Assembly: GCA_947311455.1 (NCBI GenBank)
Contig: CAMZKY010000217.1
Location: forward strand, 1 to 13,391
Direction: 5' to 3'
DNA from: an uncultured Marinosulfonomonas sp.
Lineage (GTDB): Bacteria > Pseudomonadota > Alphaproteobacteria > Rhodobacterales > Rhodobacteraceae
Length of the DNA stretch: 13,391 bases
Shown here piece by piece: positions 1-6,975 of this stretch (positions are counted from its first letter, which is position 1; every line of letters starts with the position of its first letter). The notes beneath the pieces were generated by a model that saw nothing but the letters and a program-made list of their open reading frames with translations, did no database searches and was not told the origin of the DNA. A program made the translations under genes and the position numbers.

Positions 1-721
1 CCCGTTCCAAAATCTCCTTGGCCAAGGGTCCAGAGCCGATCTGCACGCCAACATTGGTGGCCTCATACGCCACCGATGAAATTGTCCACGTCAGCCCCGC
101 CTTTTTGAACAGCTTGGCGTAGGCCCCCAACACCTCGGGATAGCCCATGATCTCCATTGACGAAAAGATCGCCATGTAATCCGCGCCCTTTTTATCAACT
201 TCGATCTTGATACCTGTGGCATCTTCTTGATGTTTGATCTGTGCCTTAAGTGCCTTAATGGTAACGCCCATCGGCGACGTGGTTTTCTTGACAAATTCCG
301 CAGCACTTTTCAGACCATCCGGCACGATATCCGCCGCCGCATAGCCTTCACGCATTTTGCGGATGGTTCCGGCAATATCGATCCCCATCGGGCATACCAA
401 GGTGCAGCGCCCGCACATATTGCAGGCGTCATAAACCAGAGGTTCCCATTCTTTCAGCTCTTCTTCTGTCACCTTGCTTGGTGCAAGGCCCAGCATCTTT
501 TTCAAAGATGAAAACGGTGCTTTGTCCCGTTTATAAGTGCGTTCCATCGGGCGCAGCTTATAGGTAGGGGTGAATTTGGGGTCTTTACTGGTCAAATAAA
601 ACTGACACGCCTCGGCACACTCGCCACATTTCACACACGCATCAAAGAAAGACGCCACTTCACCATCGATTTGCTCAAGAAACGAATTGATCGCAATGTC
701 GGCTTTGGATTGGCTACTCAT
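1..721 (-). CDS. DsrK/HdrD-like (Fe-S)-binding protein, 3' end cut by window edge
   Basis: The frame is open from an ATG at 721-719 to the window edge, giving the first 240 residues; the C-terminus is outside. Two complete ferredoxin-type motifs are visible: Cys29, 32, 35, 39 and Cys100, 103, 106 and 110 (followed by Pro), predicting two [4Fe-4S] clusters. From about residue 181 a segment has the layout of a CCG (cysteine-rich) domain as in HdrD, DsrK and GlpC, but the usual cysteines are absent (Ser-Ser near 187-188, no Cys between 111 and 240). No signal peptide or membrane helix, so probably cytoplasmic and bound to the membrane partner encoded just upstream, with which it shares an ATGA start/stop overlap. 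By family knowledge such proteins pass electrons between a cytochrome b partner and a cytoplasmic thiol/disulfide or Fe-S acceptor; the substrate here is unknown. Alternative: a GlpC-like dehydrogenase subunit. Family call fairly sure, role inferred. Confidence 0.85.
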   Translation of the reverse strand, partial: MSSQSKADIAINSFLEQIDGEVASFFDACVKCGECAEACQFYLTSKDPKFTPTYKLRPMERTYKRDKAPFSSLKKMLGLAPSKVTEEELKEWEPLVYDACNMCGRCTLVCPMGIDIAGTIRKMREGYAAADIVPDGLKSAAEFVKKTTSPMGVTIKALKAQIKHQEDATGIKIEVDKKGADYMAIFSSMEIMGYPEVLGAYAKLFKKAGLTWTISSVAYEATNVGVQIGSGPLAKEILER

Positions 722-1362
722 AGGTTTATCCCCTTACGGCCATAGGTCGCGCCACTGTGTCCACGCGATAAAAAGAAGGTAAATGCGTGCATCAGGCGGC
801 TGAACGGGAAATAAACCAGCCACAGATCAACAAACATCATATGCATCGCCCGTAGAAAATCGTGACTTTCTTGCAGGGCCAAACACCCCGTCAGCATAAC
901 TACAAATGTCAGTCCGGTGCCCAAATGATCGCTAGGCTCTGAAATCAAGCGCATCACCGGATCAGAAATCCGGCGAACCCACAGCAGAATCAAACCGGCA
1001 AAGGCAAAATCCGACGCAACGATAAAGCCCCAACGAGGCATCACCCACCAGTCAAATCCTAAAAACTGGCTTTTCAAGAACGCCACATGCGGTGCCCCCA
1101 CAACGATCAGGATCAGTAAGCCAAAATGGAACGAATATCCGCCGACCAAATGCACCCATGTGCGCCGCGCAAAAATGCCACGCGGGATGAAATGGCGGAA
1201 ATTCCCTTTAATAAACCCCATCGCGGCCGAGGCCTTGGGCGGTGAAATGTCTTTGCGTCGTTTGATCCGAAGCAAGCCAACCATGCGCCAGACAACGCCA
1301 AAAAGGAAGATGATTGCAGCAATTTGGAAAAAGATGCCTTCGACGAAATCAAGAAAACTCAT
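718..1362 (-). CDS. NarI/DsrM/HdrE-like membrane cytochrome b subunit
   Basis: This 214-residue integral membrane protein has five hydrophobic segments (about 8-30, 75-95, 112-130, 148-163 and 176-195), the topology of the nitrate reductase gamma family, which also includes DsrM and HdrE. Candidate haem b ligands are His71 or His79 in the second segment, and His174 and His192 near the end; the segment around 187-195 (SRLMHAF) resembles the conserved final-helix motif of the family. No narGHJ genes are nearby, so a nitrate reductase is unlikely. It begins in an ATGA overlap with the end of fdhC, behind a GGAGG ribosome binding site 7 nt upstream, and ends in an ATGA overlap with the DsrK/HdrD-like gene. 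That arrangement argues for a two-protein membrane complex made together with formate dehydrogenase. Expected role: quinone-linked electron transfer across or within the membrane via b haems. Direction of electron flow cannot be read from the sequence. Confidence 0.85.
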   Translation of the reverse strand: MSFLDFVEGIFFQIAAIIFLFGVVWRMVGLLRIKRRKDISPPKASAAMGFIKGNFRHFIPRGIFARRTWVHLVGGYSFHFGLLILIVVGAPHVAFLKSQFLGFDWWVMPRWGFIVASDFAFAGLILLWVRRISDPVMRLISEPSDHLGTGLTFVVMLTGCLALQESHDFLRAMHMMFVDLWLVYFPFSRLMHAFTFFLSRGHSGATYGRKGINL

Positions 1363-2435
1363 TTCGTGTCCTCCGTGTCAGATTTTTCAGTGGCGGTTTT
1401 TCCGGTTACCTCTTCATACCAAAGATCATGGTGTTCCTTAGCCCAGTTTTCATCCACTTCGCCTTTCAGCATCGAATCAATTGATCCCTCCATGCCGATC
1501 GTGCCCAGATAGATGTGGCCAAACATGACCGACAACAGCAACATACCGCCCAGCCCGTGCAAAATTACTGAAAGTTGCAGCAAACGCATGTCTTCGACAA
1601 TCCACGGAAACAAAAGCGCAACGCCGGTGATGCTCATTACGATGCCAACCAGAATAACCATCCAGAACCATGATTTTTCACCAAAGTTGAACTGTGACGA
1701 ACTGACGTGTCCACCAAATATGCCGCCGAATTTCAGCATCCATTTGATATCAACCCATTGAAAAAAGTTGCCTTTGATGAATTTGAAAAACATCCAGACC
1801 AGTGCAATAATGAATAGCGGCCCAAAAAGATTGTGCCCTTCTTTTGCGGCACTGGTGACAATCGAATTGGCCTCAAGGCCCAAATAGGGCGCAATAATCG
1901 GCCGTCCTAGCAGAATCAGCAGTCCGGTCATCCCAAGAGTTATAAACACAAAGGCCATAAACCAGTGCGACACCCGCTGCAGATGGTTAAACCGCGGGAT
2001 GGTTTTACCGGAAAACCCGTCGGTGATTTTCATTTTACCAAAGGCAAGATGATAGATCAGCAATAGTCCGATCACCACAAGCGGGGCAAAACCAGCATAT
2101 TTGCGGATCACATCTTCGCGTATCTTACGCCACAATTGGCCACTGCGTTGCATGACTTGCGATTCAGACGGGGCCGCGGTGACATCAAGCGGGTTATTCC
2201 CCCGCAACGCACGCCACAAATCGGAATCAGACGCGGCCCCCAACGGGCCAAGCGGGCCGTTTAGCGCAGGGGCTGTTACGGTTCGGCCCTCGCTTGGTGT
2301 GGGCACTACGATTTGGCCGTTTTGACGGGCTATAATATCGGCCAAGGTTTGGCCGCCATTTTGGGCCGAGGCCGAAAGGCCACCCATGAACAGCAAGGTC
2401 AAAGCCAATAGAAAAAGTGAGAGAGAGCGCAACAT
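1359..2435 (-). CDS. fdhC: formate dehydrogenase gamma subunit, cytochrome b556
   Basis: Membrane anchor and quinone-reducing subunit of respiratory formate dehydrogenase, 358 residues. The start chosen is the ATG at 2435, preceded by GAGG (2444-2447) at 8 nt; it gives a clean Sec signal peptide (about 1-24, cut after SASA). An upstream in-frame ATG at 2492 would add 19 residues before the signal peptide and is less likely. A periplasmic stretch of about 90 residues follows, then helices near 117-134, 156-177, 204-220, 258-276 and 286-310. Probable haem b ligands are His157, His201, His293 and His307, as expected for the FdnI/FdoI-type family. Compared with E. coli FdnI (about 217 residues) it carries the long N-terminal extension common in other proteobacteria. 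The cytoplasmic C-terminus is charged. It overlaps the next gene by ATGA and is separated from fdhB by 97 nt containing a strong hairpin. Confidence 0.95.
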   Translation of the reverse strand: MLRSLSLFLLALTLLFMGGLSASAQNGGQTLADIIARQNGQIVVPTPSEGRTVTAPALNGPLGPLGAASDSDLWRALRGNNPLDVTAAPSESQVMQRSGQLWRKIREDVIRKYAGFAPLVVIGLLLIYHLAFGKMKITDGFSGKTIPRFNHLQRVSHWFMAFVFITLGMTGLLILLGRPIIAPYLGLEANSIVTSAAKEGHNLFGPLFIIALVWMFFKFIKGNFFQWVDIKWMLKFGGIFGGHVSSSQFNFGEKSWFWMVILVGIVMSITGVALLFPWIVEDMRLLQLSVILHGLGGMLLLSVMFGHIYLGTIGMEGSIDSMLKGEVDENWAKEHHDLWYEEVTGKTATEKSDTEDTK

Positions 2436-2460
2436 TGAATATGCCTCGAACAGATGTGCA

Positions 2461-2493
2461 GATGTGTAGGGCGGCAGCAAGCCGCCCCACATC
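2461..2493 (-). promoter_or_regulatory. strong hairpin between fdhB and fdhC
   Basis: An imperfect inverted repeat: GATGTG, GGGCGGC, a 5-nt loop, GCCGCCC, CACATC. On the minus-strand transcript the arms form a 13-bp stem with a 2-nt bulge (TA at 2467-2468). It lies between the fdhB stop and the fdhC ribosome binding site, 17 nt before GAGG. No run of U follows the stem, so it does not look like an intrinsic terminator. A shorter G5/C5 hairpin (2508-2525, 8-nt loop) precedes it, just after the fdhB stop. Likely uses, inferred: mRNA processing or 3'-end protection that sets the ratio of FdhAB to FdhC and downstream products. Confidence 0.6.
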
Positions 2494-2532
2494 GAAATCA
2501 GTCAGGTGGGGGCAATCACACCCCCGCCGCGA

Positions 2533-3126
2533 TCAGCCGCCTTTTTGGTTGTAGGCCGTGCCCCAACCCCATGCGCCAGATCCAAAGCCGCGTGATACCA
2601 CGCGTTCGCGGTAGATGGCCGAAACCACGTTACCGTCGCCTGCAAGTAGGGCTTTGGTTGAACACATTTCAGCACAGATCGGCAGCTTGCCTTCCGCAAT
2701 ACGGTTGCGACCGTATTTCTGGAATTCTTCTGCGGAATGATCTTCTTCGGGGCCACCGGCACAGAATGTACATTTGTCCATTTTGCCGCGCGACCCAAAG
2801 TTGCCAGCCTGTGGATACTGAGGCGCGCCAAACGGACACGCATAGAAACAGTACCCACACCCGATACACAGGTCTTTGCTGTGTAGAACGATGCCGTCTT
2901 CTGTTTGGTAAAAACAGTCGGTTGGGCAAACCGCCATACACGGCGCATCCGAACAATGCATACAGGCGATCGAGATCGAACGCTCGCCGGGCTTGCCATC
3001 ACCAATGGTGACAACTTTGCGCCGGTTGATGCCCCAAGGCACCTCGTGTTCGTTCTTACAGGCCGTTACGCAGGCGTTACACTCAATGCAGCGTTCCGCA
3101 TCACAGAGAAATTTTACTCTAGCCAT
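2533..3126 (-). CDS. fdhB: formate dehydrogenase beta subunit, four [4Fe-4S] clusters
   Basis: Electron-transfer subunit of 197 residues that carries electrons from the FdhA [4Fe-4S] cluster towards the FdhC haems. Sixteen cysteines fall in the classic pattern: 13/16/19/23, 55/58/63/67, 87/90/93/97 and 119/122/151/155, predicting four [4Fe-4S] clusters. Extra cysteines at 8 and 71 are not in the motifs. There is no signal peptide, as usual for this family, because it is exported bound to the Tat-signal alpha subunit. Unlike E. coli FdnH (294 residues) there is no C-terminal transmembrane helix; the tail is Gly-rich and polar. The start ATG is 13 nt from the fdhA stop, and the ribosome binding site AGGAG overlaps that TAA stop, so translation is probably coupled. 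Identity is secure; the anchoring mode is inferred. Confidence 0.96.
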   Translation of the reverse strand: MARVKFLCDAERCIECNACVTACKNEHEVPWGINRRKVVTIGDGKPGERSISIACMHCSDAPCMAVCPTDCFYQTEDGIVLHSKDLCIGCGYCFYACPFGAPQYPQAGNFGSRGKMDKCTFCAGGPEEDHSAEEFQKYGRNRIAEGKLPICAEMCSTKALLAGDGNVVSAIYRERVVSRGFGSGAWGWGTAYNQKGG

Positions 3127-3139
3127 TTCTCAAGTCTCC

Positions 3140-6034
3140 TTATGCTACAGTGATTTTGCAAAGTGACGCCTTAGTCTCTTGCATTTGGGTGACGCTATCA
3201 TAGCCATAAGTCATGGCTGTGTTCGCGGATTCGCCTTGAACAAACGGCGCAGCACCATCGGGATATTTATCCTTCAGATCCTTGCCTTGGAACTTGCCAC
3301 CAAAGTGGAATGGCATAAAGACAACGCCTTCTCCAACCCGTTCGGTAACCATGGCCGCAACTTTAACCTTGCTGCCCTCAGCCCCTTCCAGCCACACTTG
3401 CTGACCATCACGAATACCCAGATTGTTGGCATCGCGTGTGTTGATTTCAACAAACATTTCTTGCTGAAGTTCGGCCAACCAAGGGTTGGAACGACTTTCA
3501 TCGCCGCCGCCTTCGTATTCCACCAAACGACCAGAGGTCATGATCAATGGATACTCTTTGCTAAAGTCGTTTTTCTGGATGGATTCATACATAGTCGGCA
3601 AACGATAGGCTTGTTTGTCCGCATATGTAGGATAATCCGCAACCAGATCGCGACGGTTTGAATAGAGCGGCTCGCGGTGCACAGGCACCGGATCAGGGAA
3701 TGTCCAGACAACGGCACGCGCTTTGGCGTTACCGAATGGCGCACATTCATGAGCAATCGCAACACGCTGGATACCACCAGAAAGATCAGTTTTCCAGTTG
3801 GTCTTTGGCCCAGCCACCGCATCAATCGCAGCACGTTCGTCTGCGGTCAATTCGCTGTCCCAACCCAGATCCATCAGCATTTGCATGGTGAATTCCGGAT
3901 AGCCATCCTGAATGTCGGATCCTTCGGAGTAAACCCCTTCGGCCAACAGATTAACACCATCACGTTCAACGCCGAAACGGGCGCGGAATGTCAGGCCACC
4001 TTTTGATACGGGTTTAGACATATCATAAAGGTTAGGTGTGCCCGGGTGTTTCATTTCAGGGGTGCCCCAACATGGCCAAGGTAGACCATAATATTCACCA
4101 TCAACCGGCCCGCCAATGGCTTGCAAAGTTGTGCGATCGAATGTGTGCTGGTTGGCCATATGCGCTTTGATACGCTCTGGCGCCCAGCCGGTATACCCGA
4201 TTGTCCACATACCACCGTTGAATTCGCGGGTGATATCCTCAATATTTGGCTGATTTTCACCATCCATTTTGATGTTGCGGAAGAACCGGTCGGCCCAGCC
4301 GAATTTATTGGCAAACATCGCCATGATTTCATGATCCGGACGGCTTTCGAAAACCGGTTCGATCACTTGATCACGCCACTGCACCGAACGGTTAGATGCG
4401 GTTACAGACCCACGGGTTTCGTATTGGGTCGAGGCTGGCAACAGGTAAACACCATCGGTGCGATCATGAAGAACGGCGGAAACAGTTGGATAGGGGTCGA
4501 TCACAACCAACAGATCCAGTTTTTCCATCGCGGTTTTCATTTCCGCGCCACGGGTTTGTGAATTCGGTGAGTGACCCCACAGAACCATGGCCCGCACATT
4601 ATCGGGTTGGTCGATGTTTTCTTTGTCTTCCAGAACACCATCAATCCAGCGCGACACAGGGATACCCTTGAGATTCATCAGGGATTTCTCTTTGCCATCT
4701 GCTGTTTTTATGCTGTCAAAACGGCCTTTCATCCAATCAAGGTCTTCACCCCAAACCCGTGACCAGTGTGCCCATGCACCACCCGACAGGCCATAATAAC
4801 CTGGAAGCGAATGCGATAGGATACACATATCGGTTGCGCCCTGAACGTTGTCGTGACCACGGAAAATGTTTGTTCCGCCACCAGATACACCCATGTTGCC
4901 AAGCGCAAGTTGCAGGATGCAATACGCACGGGTATTGTTGTTCCCCGTAGAGTGCTGCGTGCCACCCATGCACCAGATCAAAGTGCCCGGACGGTTGTTG
5001 GCCAATGTGCGTGCAACACGCTCCATTTGGCTGCCCGGAACGCCTGTGACGCGTTCAACTTCTTCTGGGTTCCACTTTTTAACTTCGGCGCGGATTTCGT
5101 CCATGCCATAAACCCGTGTGCGGATGAATTCCTTGTCTTCCCAAGCGTTTTCAAAGATGTGCCATAGGAAACCCCAGATCAACGCAACGTCAGAACCCGG
5201 ACGGATACGAACATATTCGTCGGCGTGGGCGGCTGTGCGGGTGAAACGTGGGTCACACACAATCAGCTCGGCGTTGTTTTGCTCTTTTGCTTTTAGAATG
5301 TGAAGCAATGACACAGGATGCGCCTCGGCAGGGTTACCACCGATCACCAACATCACTTTGGATTTGTGAATGTCGTTATAGCTGTTGGTCATGGCGCCGT
5401 AGCCCCATGTGTTCGCCACACCGGCAACTGTTGTCGAGTGACAAATCCGCGCTTGGTGATCTACGTTATTTGACCCCCAATAGGCGGCAAATTTACGGAA
5501 CAGATAGGATTGCTCATTATTGAACTTGGCCGATCCCAACCAGTAAACGGAATCAGGGCCGCTTTCTTTGCGGATGGTGCCCATTTGGTCGCCGATTTCA
5601 TCAATCGCCTGCTCCCATGAAATGCGCTTCCATTCGCCGTTTTCTTTTTTCATCGGGTATTTCAGGCGGCGTTCGCCATGCGCGGCGTCGCGGGCCGAGG
5701 CCCCTTTGGCGCAATGCGCACCCAGATTGAACGGGCTGTCAAAGCCTGGCTCTTGGCCGACCCACACACCGTTATCAACTTCGGCAACAACCGTACAGCC
5801 AACTGAACAGTTACAGCAAACGGATTTAACCGTATCAACAGCACCACTTACGGCGGTTGCGGCAGAAGCCTGCGTTACAGTTCCGCCAACAGCGCTAACG
5901 GCGGCAAGGCCACCAATCGCAAGGCCGGAACCGCGTAAAAAACTACGTCTATCAACCGATTTTTCGGCGATATTAGACAAGAGGTTTGTCCGCTGGGGGC
6001 GTCTCGCAACCCCGTTGGTTTTTTTCCTCAGCAT
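3140..6034 (-). CDS. fdhA: formate dehydrogenase alpha subunit, Mo/W-bisMGD, Cys type, Tat-exported
   Basis: Catalytic subunit of 964 residues that oxidises formate to CO2 in the periplasm. The N-terminus has a long basic n-region of 28 residues, then the twin-arginine motif DRRSFLR (Arg29, Arg30) and a hydrophobic stretch ending near 60. The N-terminal [4Fe-4S] site is Cys73, Cys76, Cys80 and Cys108. The metal ligand is Cys198 followed by catalytic His199 in RICHS; in E. coli FdnG this position is selenocysteine, so this is a Sec-independent enzyme. The molybdopterin oxidoreductase core fills about 125-600 and the molydopterin dinucleotide-binding domain about 830-964. Length is close to E. 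coli FdnG (1015). The ATG at 6034 is preceded by AGGGAG at 6 nt. It follows the small Tat-protein gene by 84 nt and is tightly coupled to fdhB. Whether Mo or W is used cannot be told from sequence. Confidence 0.97.
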   Translation of the reverse strand: MLRKKTNGVARRPQRTNLLSNIAEKSVDRRSFLRGSGLAIGGLAAVSAVGGTVTQASAATAVSGAVDTVKSVCCNCSVGCTVVAEVDNGVWVGQEPGFDSPFNLGAHCAKGASARDAAHGERRLKYPMKKENGEWKRISWEQAIDEIGDQMGTIRKESGPDSVYWLGSAKFNNEQSYLFRKFAAYWGSNNVDHQARICHSTTVAGVANTWGYGAMTNSYNDIHKSKVMLVIGGNPAEAHPVSLLHILKAKEQNNAELIVCDPRFTRTAAHADEYVRIRPGSDVALIWGFLWHIFENAWEDKEFIRTRVYGMDEIRAEVKKWNPEEVERVTGVPGSQMERVARTLANNRPGTLIWCMGGTQHSTGNNNTRAYCILQLALGNMGVSGGGTNIFRGHDNVQGATDMCILSHSLPGYYGLSGGAWAHWSRVWGEDLDWMKGRFDSIKTADGKEKSLMNLKGIPVSRWIDGVLEDKENIDQPDNVRAMVLWGHSPNSQTRGAEMKTAMEKLDLLVVIDPYPTVSAVLHDRTDGVYLLPASTQYETRGSVTASNRSVQWRDQVIEPVFESRPDHEIMAMFANKFGWADRFFRNIKMDGENQPNIEDITREFNGGMWTIGYTGWAPERIKAHMANQHTFDRTTLQAIGGPVDGEYYGLPWPCWGTPEMKHPGTPNLYDMSKPVSKGGLTFRARFGVERDGVNLLAEGVYSEGSDIQDGYPEFTMQMLMDLGWDSELTADERAAIDAVAGPKTNWKTDLSGGIQRVAIAHECAPFGNAKARAVVWTFPDPVPVHREPLYSNRRDLVADYPTYADKQAYRLPTMYESIQKNDFSKEYPLIMTSGRLVEYEGGGDESRSNPWLAELQQEMFVEINTRDANNLGIRDGQQVWLEGAEGSKVKVAAMVTERVGEGVVFMPFHFGGKFQGKDLKDKYPDGAAPFVQGESANTAMTYGYDSVTQMQETKASLCKITVA

Positions 6035-6094
6035 ATTATTCTCCCTGTTTGGGTATTAGGATATTCACGTCCGGCCGGTGGGCGTCTCGCAACC
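5997..6094. repeat. 15-nt direct repeat in fdhA start region and its leader
   Basis: The 15-mer GGGCGTCTCGCAACC occurs at 5997-6011, inside fdhA codons 8 to 13, and again at 6080-6094 in the leader 5' of the fdhA start, 83 nt apart. On the sense strand similarity continues loosely after the repeat, with GGAC following in both copies after a few bases. A palindrome, CCGGCCGG (6071-6078), lies beside the leader copy. This may be a remnant of a local duplication or a regulatory RNA or DNA element. The repeat itself is seen directly; any function is a guess. Confidence 0.7.
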
Positions 6095-6103
6095 AGTGGC
6101 CAT
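6065..6103 (-). CDS. possible 12-residue leader peptide upstream of fdhA (low confidence)
   Basis: An ATG at 6103-6101 opens a frame of 12 codons (MATGCETPTGRT) ending in TGA at 6067-6065, 30 nt before the fdhA start. It contains the leader copy of the 15-nt repeat. Upstream is AT-rich with no good ribosome binding site (only GCGGA about 11 nt away). It could be a regulatory upstream ORF but may equally be chance; there is no amino-acid run typical of an attenuator. Confidence 0.15.
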   Translation of the reverse strand: MATGCETPTGRT

Positions 6104-6118
6104 AATTAAAAAATCCGC

Positions 6119-6319
6119 TTAAAATTTCGCACTTTCCAGATATGCGCGTGTATGCGCCGTGTCTTGCAGCCCGCTGGTGCCGTCTTGTTGCAGCATCGCA
6201 TCCGCATTTGCAGCTGTGCCGGTAAGAGCCGTTGCCGCAACGGCGGCAGGTGCAGTTACAGCCGCAAGTTTCAGAAAGTTCCGGCGGCTGGATTTAGCGC
6301 CATCATCTTTATGATCCAT
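6119..6319 (-). CDS. small formate-dehydrogenase-region Tat-signal protein
   Basis: A 66-residue protein consisting of a twin-arginine signal (SSRRNFLK, Arg12-Arg13), an Ala-rich hydrophobic stretch (about 18-40) and a short mature tail of about 26 residues ending AYLESAKF. It matches the family known as formate dehydrogenase region Tat target (TIGR02811-like), which sits beside fdhA in many proteobacteria; its function is not established. The ATG is preceded by GGAGG at 7 nt. It sits 44 nt after the TorD-type chaperone gene and 84 nt before fdhA, so it is almost surely co-expressed with the enzyme. It may be a small extra subunit or assembly factor of the exported complex (inference). The TAA stop is followed by a run of six T on the sense strand without a clear stem, so it is not called a terminator. 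Confidence 0.85.
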   Translation of the reverse strand: MDHKDDGAKSSRRNFLKLAAVTAPAAVAATALTGTAANADAMLQQDGTSGLQDTAHTRAYLESAKF

Positions 6320-6363
6320 GTGTTGTCCTCCATTGTTGTGCCCGAGTGTGGGCGATTTTGCGG

Positions 6364-6972
6364 TTAACCCGCATTCATACGAAACGCTTCGCGCTCGATC
6401 TCGATAAACGCTTTCCCTGCTATCCCGACGGACGCATAGAAAACCGAATTTTTTGCCGCCGCCAAATCATCAAAGAAATGCGGTGCCCATGATCCGATAT
6501 GTTTGTTGAAAAACGCGGTTTGTTTGTCCAAAGGCACGGCCTCGCCAAAACGCCCACGGATCATACCGGCCATCATTTCCATCAGGCTGGCGATGTTGTC
6601 TTCAGGTTCAAACACATTCGGCGCGCGCGAAATGCGCAGACCTTCCATATCTTTACGCAAAGCCGCCAACGGTTTTTCGTTTAGAAATCCGGTTAGATAG
6701 AAACTGGTATAGGGCAGCAATTCACCGCGACCTAAACCAATGAACAACGCGGTAAATTCGCTTTCAACAGCCGCAGGTTTGGTCACTTTGGCCACGCGCG
6801 CCATGGCATTGATGGCCTCGCCCAGATCACTATCATCCCCACTTAAAGCACGGGTTTGTTGCAAAATTTCGGCTGTCGGCGGACGCGAAAGTAACAGGCC
6901 CAAAAAGTCATACATTTGGGCGCGCAATTCGTCTTCTTGGCAAATCTCAGGCTGTTGTGCTGTCGCAGTCAT
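6364..6972 (-). CDS. TorD/DmsD-family chaperone for formate dehydrogenase
   Basis: A 202-residue, Leu/Ala-rich, all-helical cytoplasmic protein with the TorD family signatures: a segment around 70-95 with E, F, LF and G followed by LPYTSFYLTG, and EPEDNIASLMEMM at about 122-134. These chaperones bind the Tat signal peptide of a molybdoenzyme and delay export until the cofactor is inserted; the obvious client is FdhA, and perhaps the small Tat protein. It follows the DUF3306 gene with only 3 nt between stop and ATG, and precedes the small Tat gene by 44 nt. Family assignment is strong; specificity is inferred from position. Confidence 0.92.
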   Translation of the reverse strand: MTATAQQPEICQEDELRAQMYDFLGLLLSRPPTAEILQQTRALSGDDSDLGEAINAMARVAKVTKPAAVESEFTALFIGLGRGELLPYTSFYLTGFLNEKPLAALRKDMEGLRISRAPNVFEPEDNIASLMEMMAGMIRGRFGEAVPLDKQTAFFNKHIGSWAPHFFDDLAAAKNSVFYASVGIAGKAFIEIEREAFRMNAG

Positions 6973-6975
6973 GTG

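Noticed and set aside
718..1362. Calling the membrane protein a nitrate reductase gamma subunit (narI)
   Set aside because: No narGHJ genes are present and the partner is a DsrK/HdrD-like protein, so only the family relation is kept.
2436..2492. Longer fdhC start at 2492
   Set aside because: It would place 19 residues, encoded by the hairpin region, before a normal signal peptide; the ATG at 2435 has a good GAGG site.
2461..2493. Intrinsic terminator after fdhB
   Set aside because: The stem is strong but no U-tract follows, and fdhC must be made with fdhAB.
2454..3011. A 185-codon plus-strand frame opposite fdhB
   Set aside because: It mirrors fdhB, which has all sixteen cluster cysteines; the product is Arg/Cys-rich and low in sense.
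6104..6121. Terminator after the small Tat gene (run of six T)
   Set aside because: No GC-rich stem precedes the T run.
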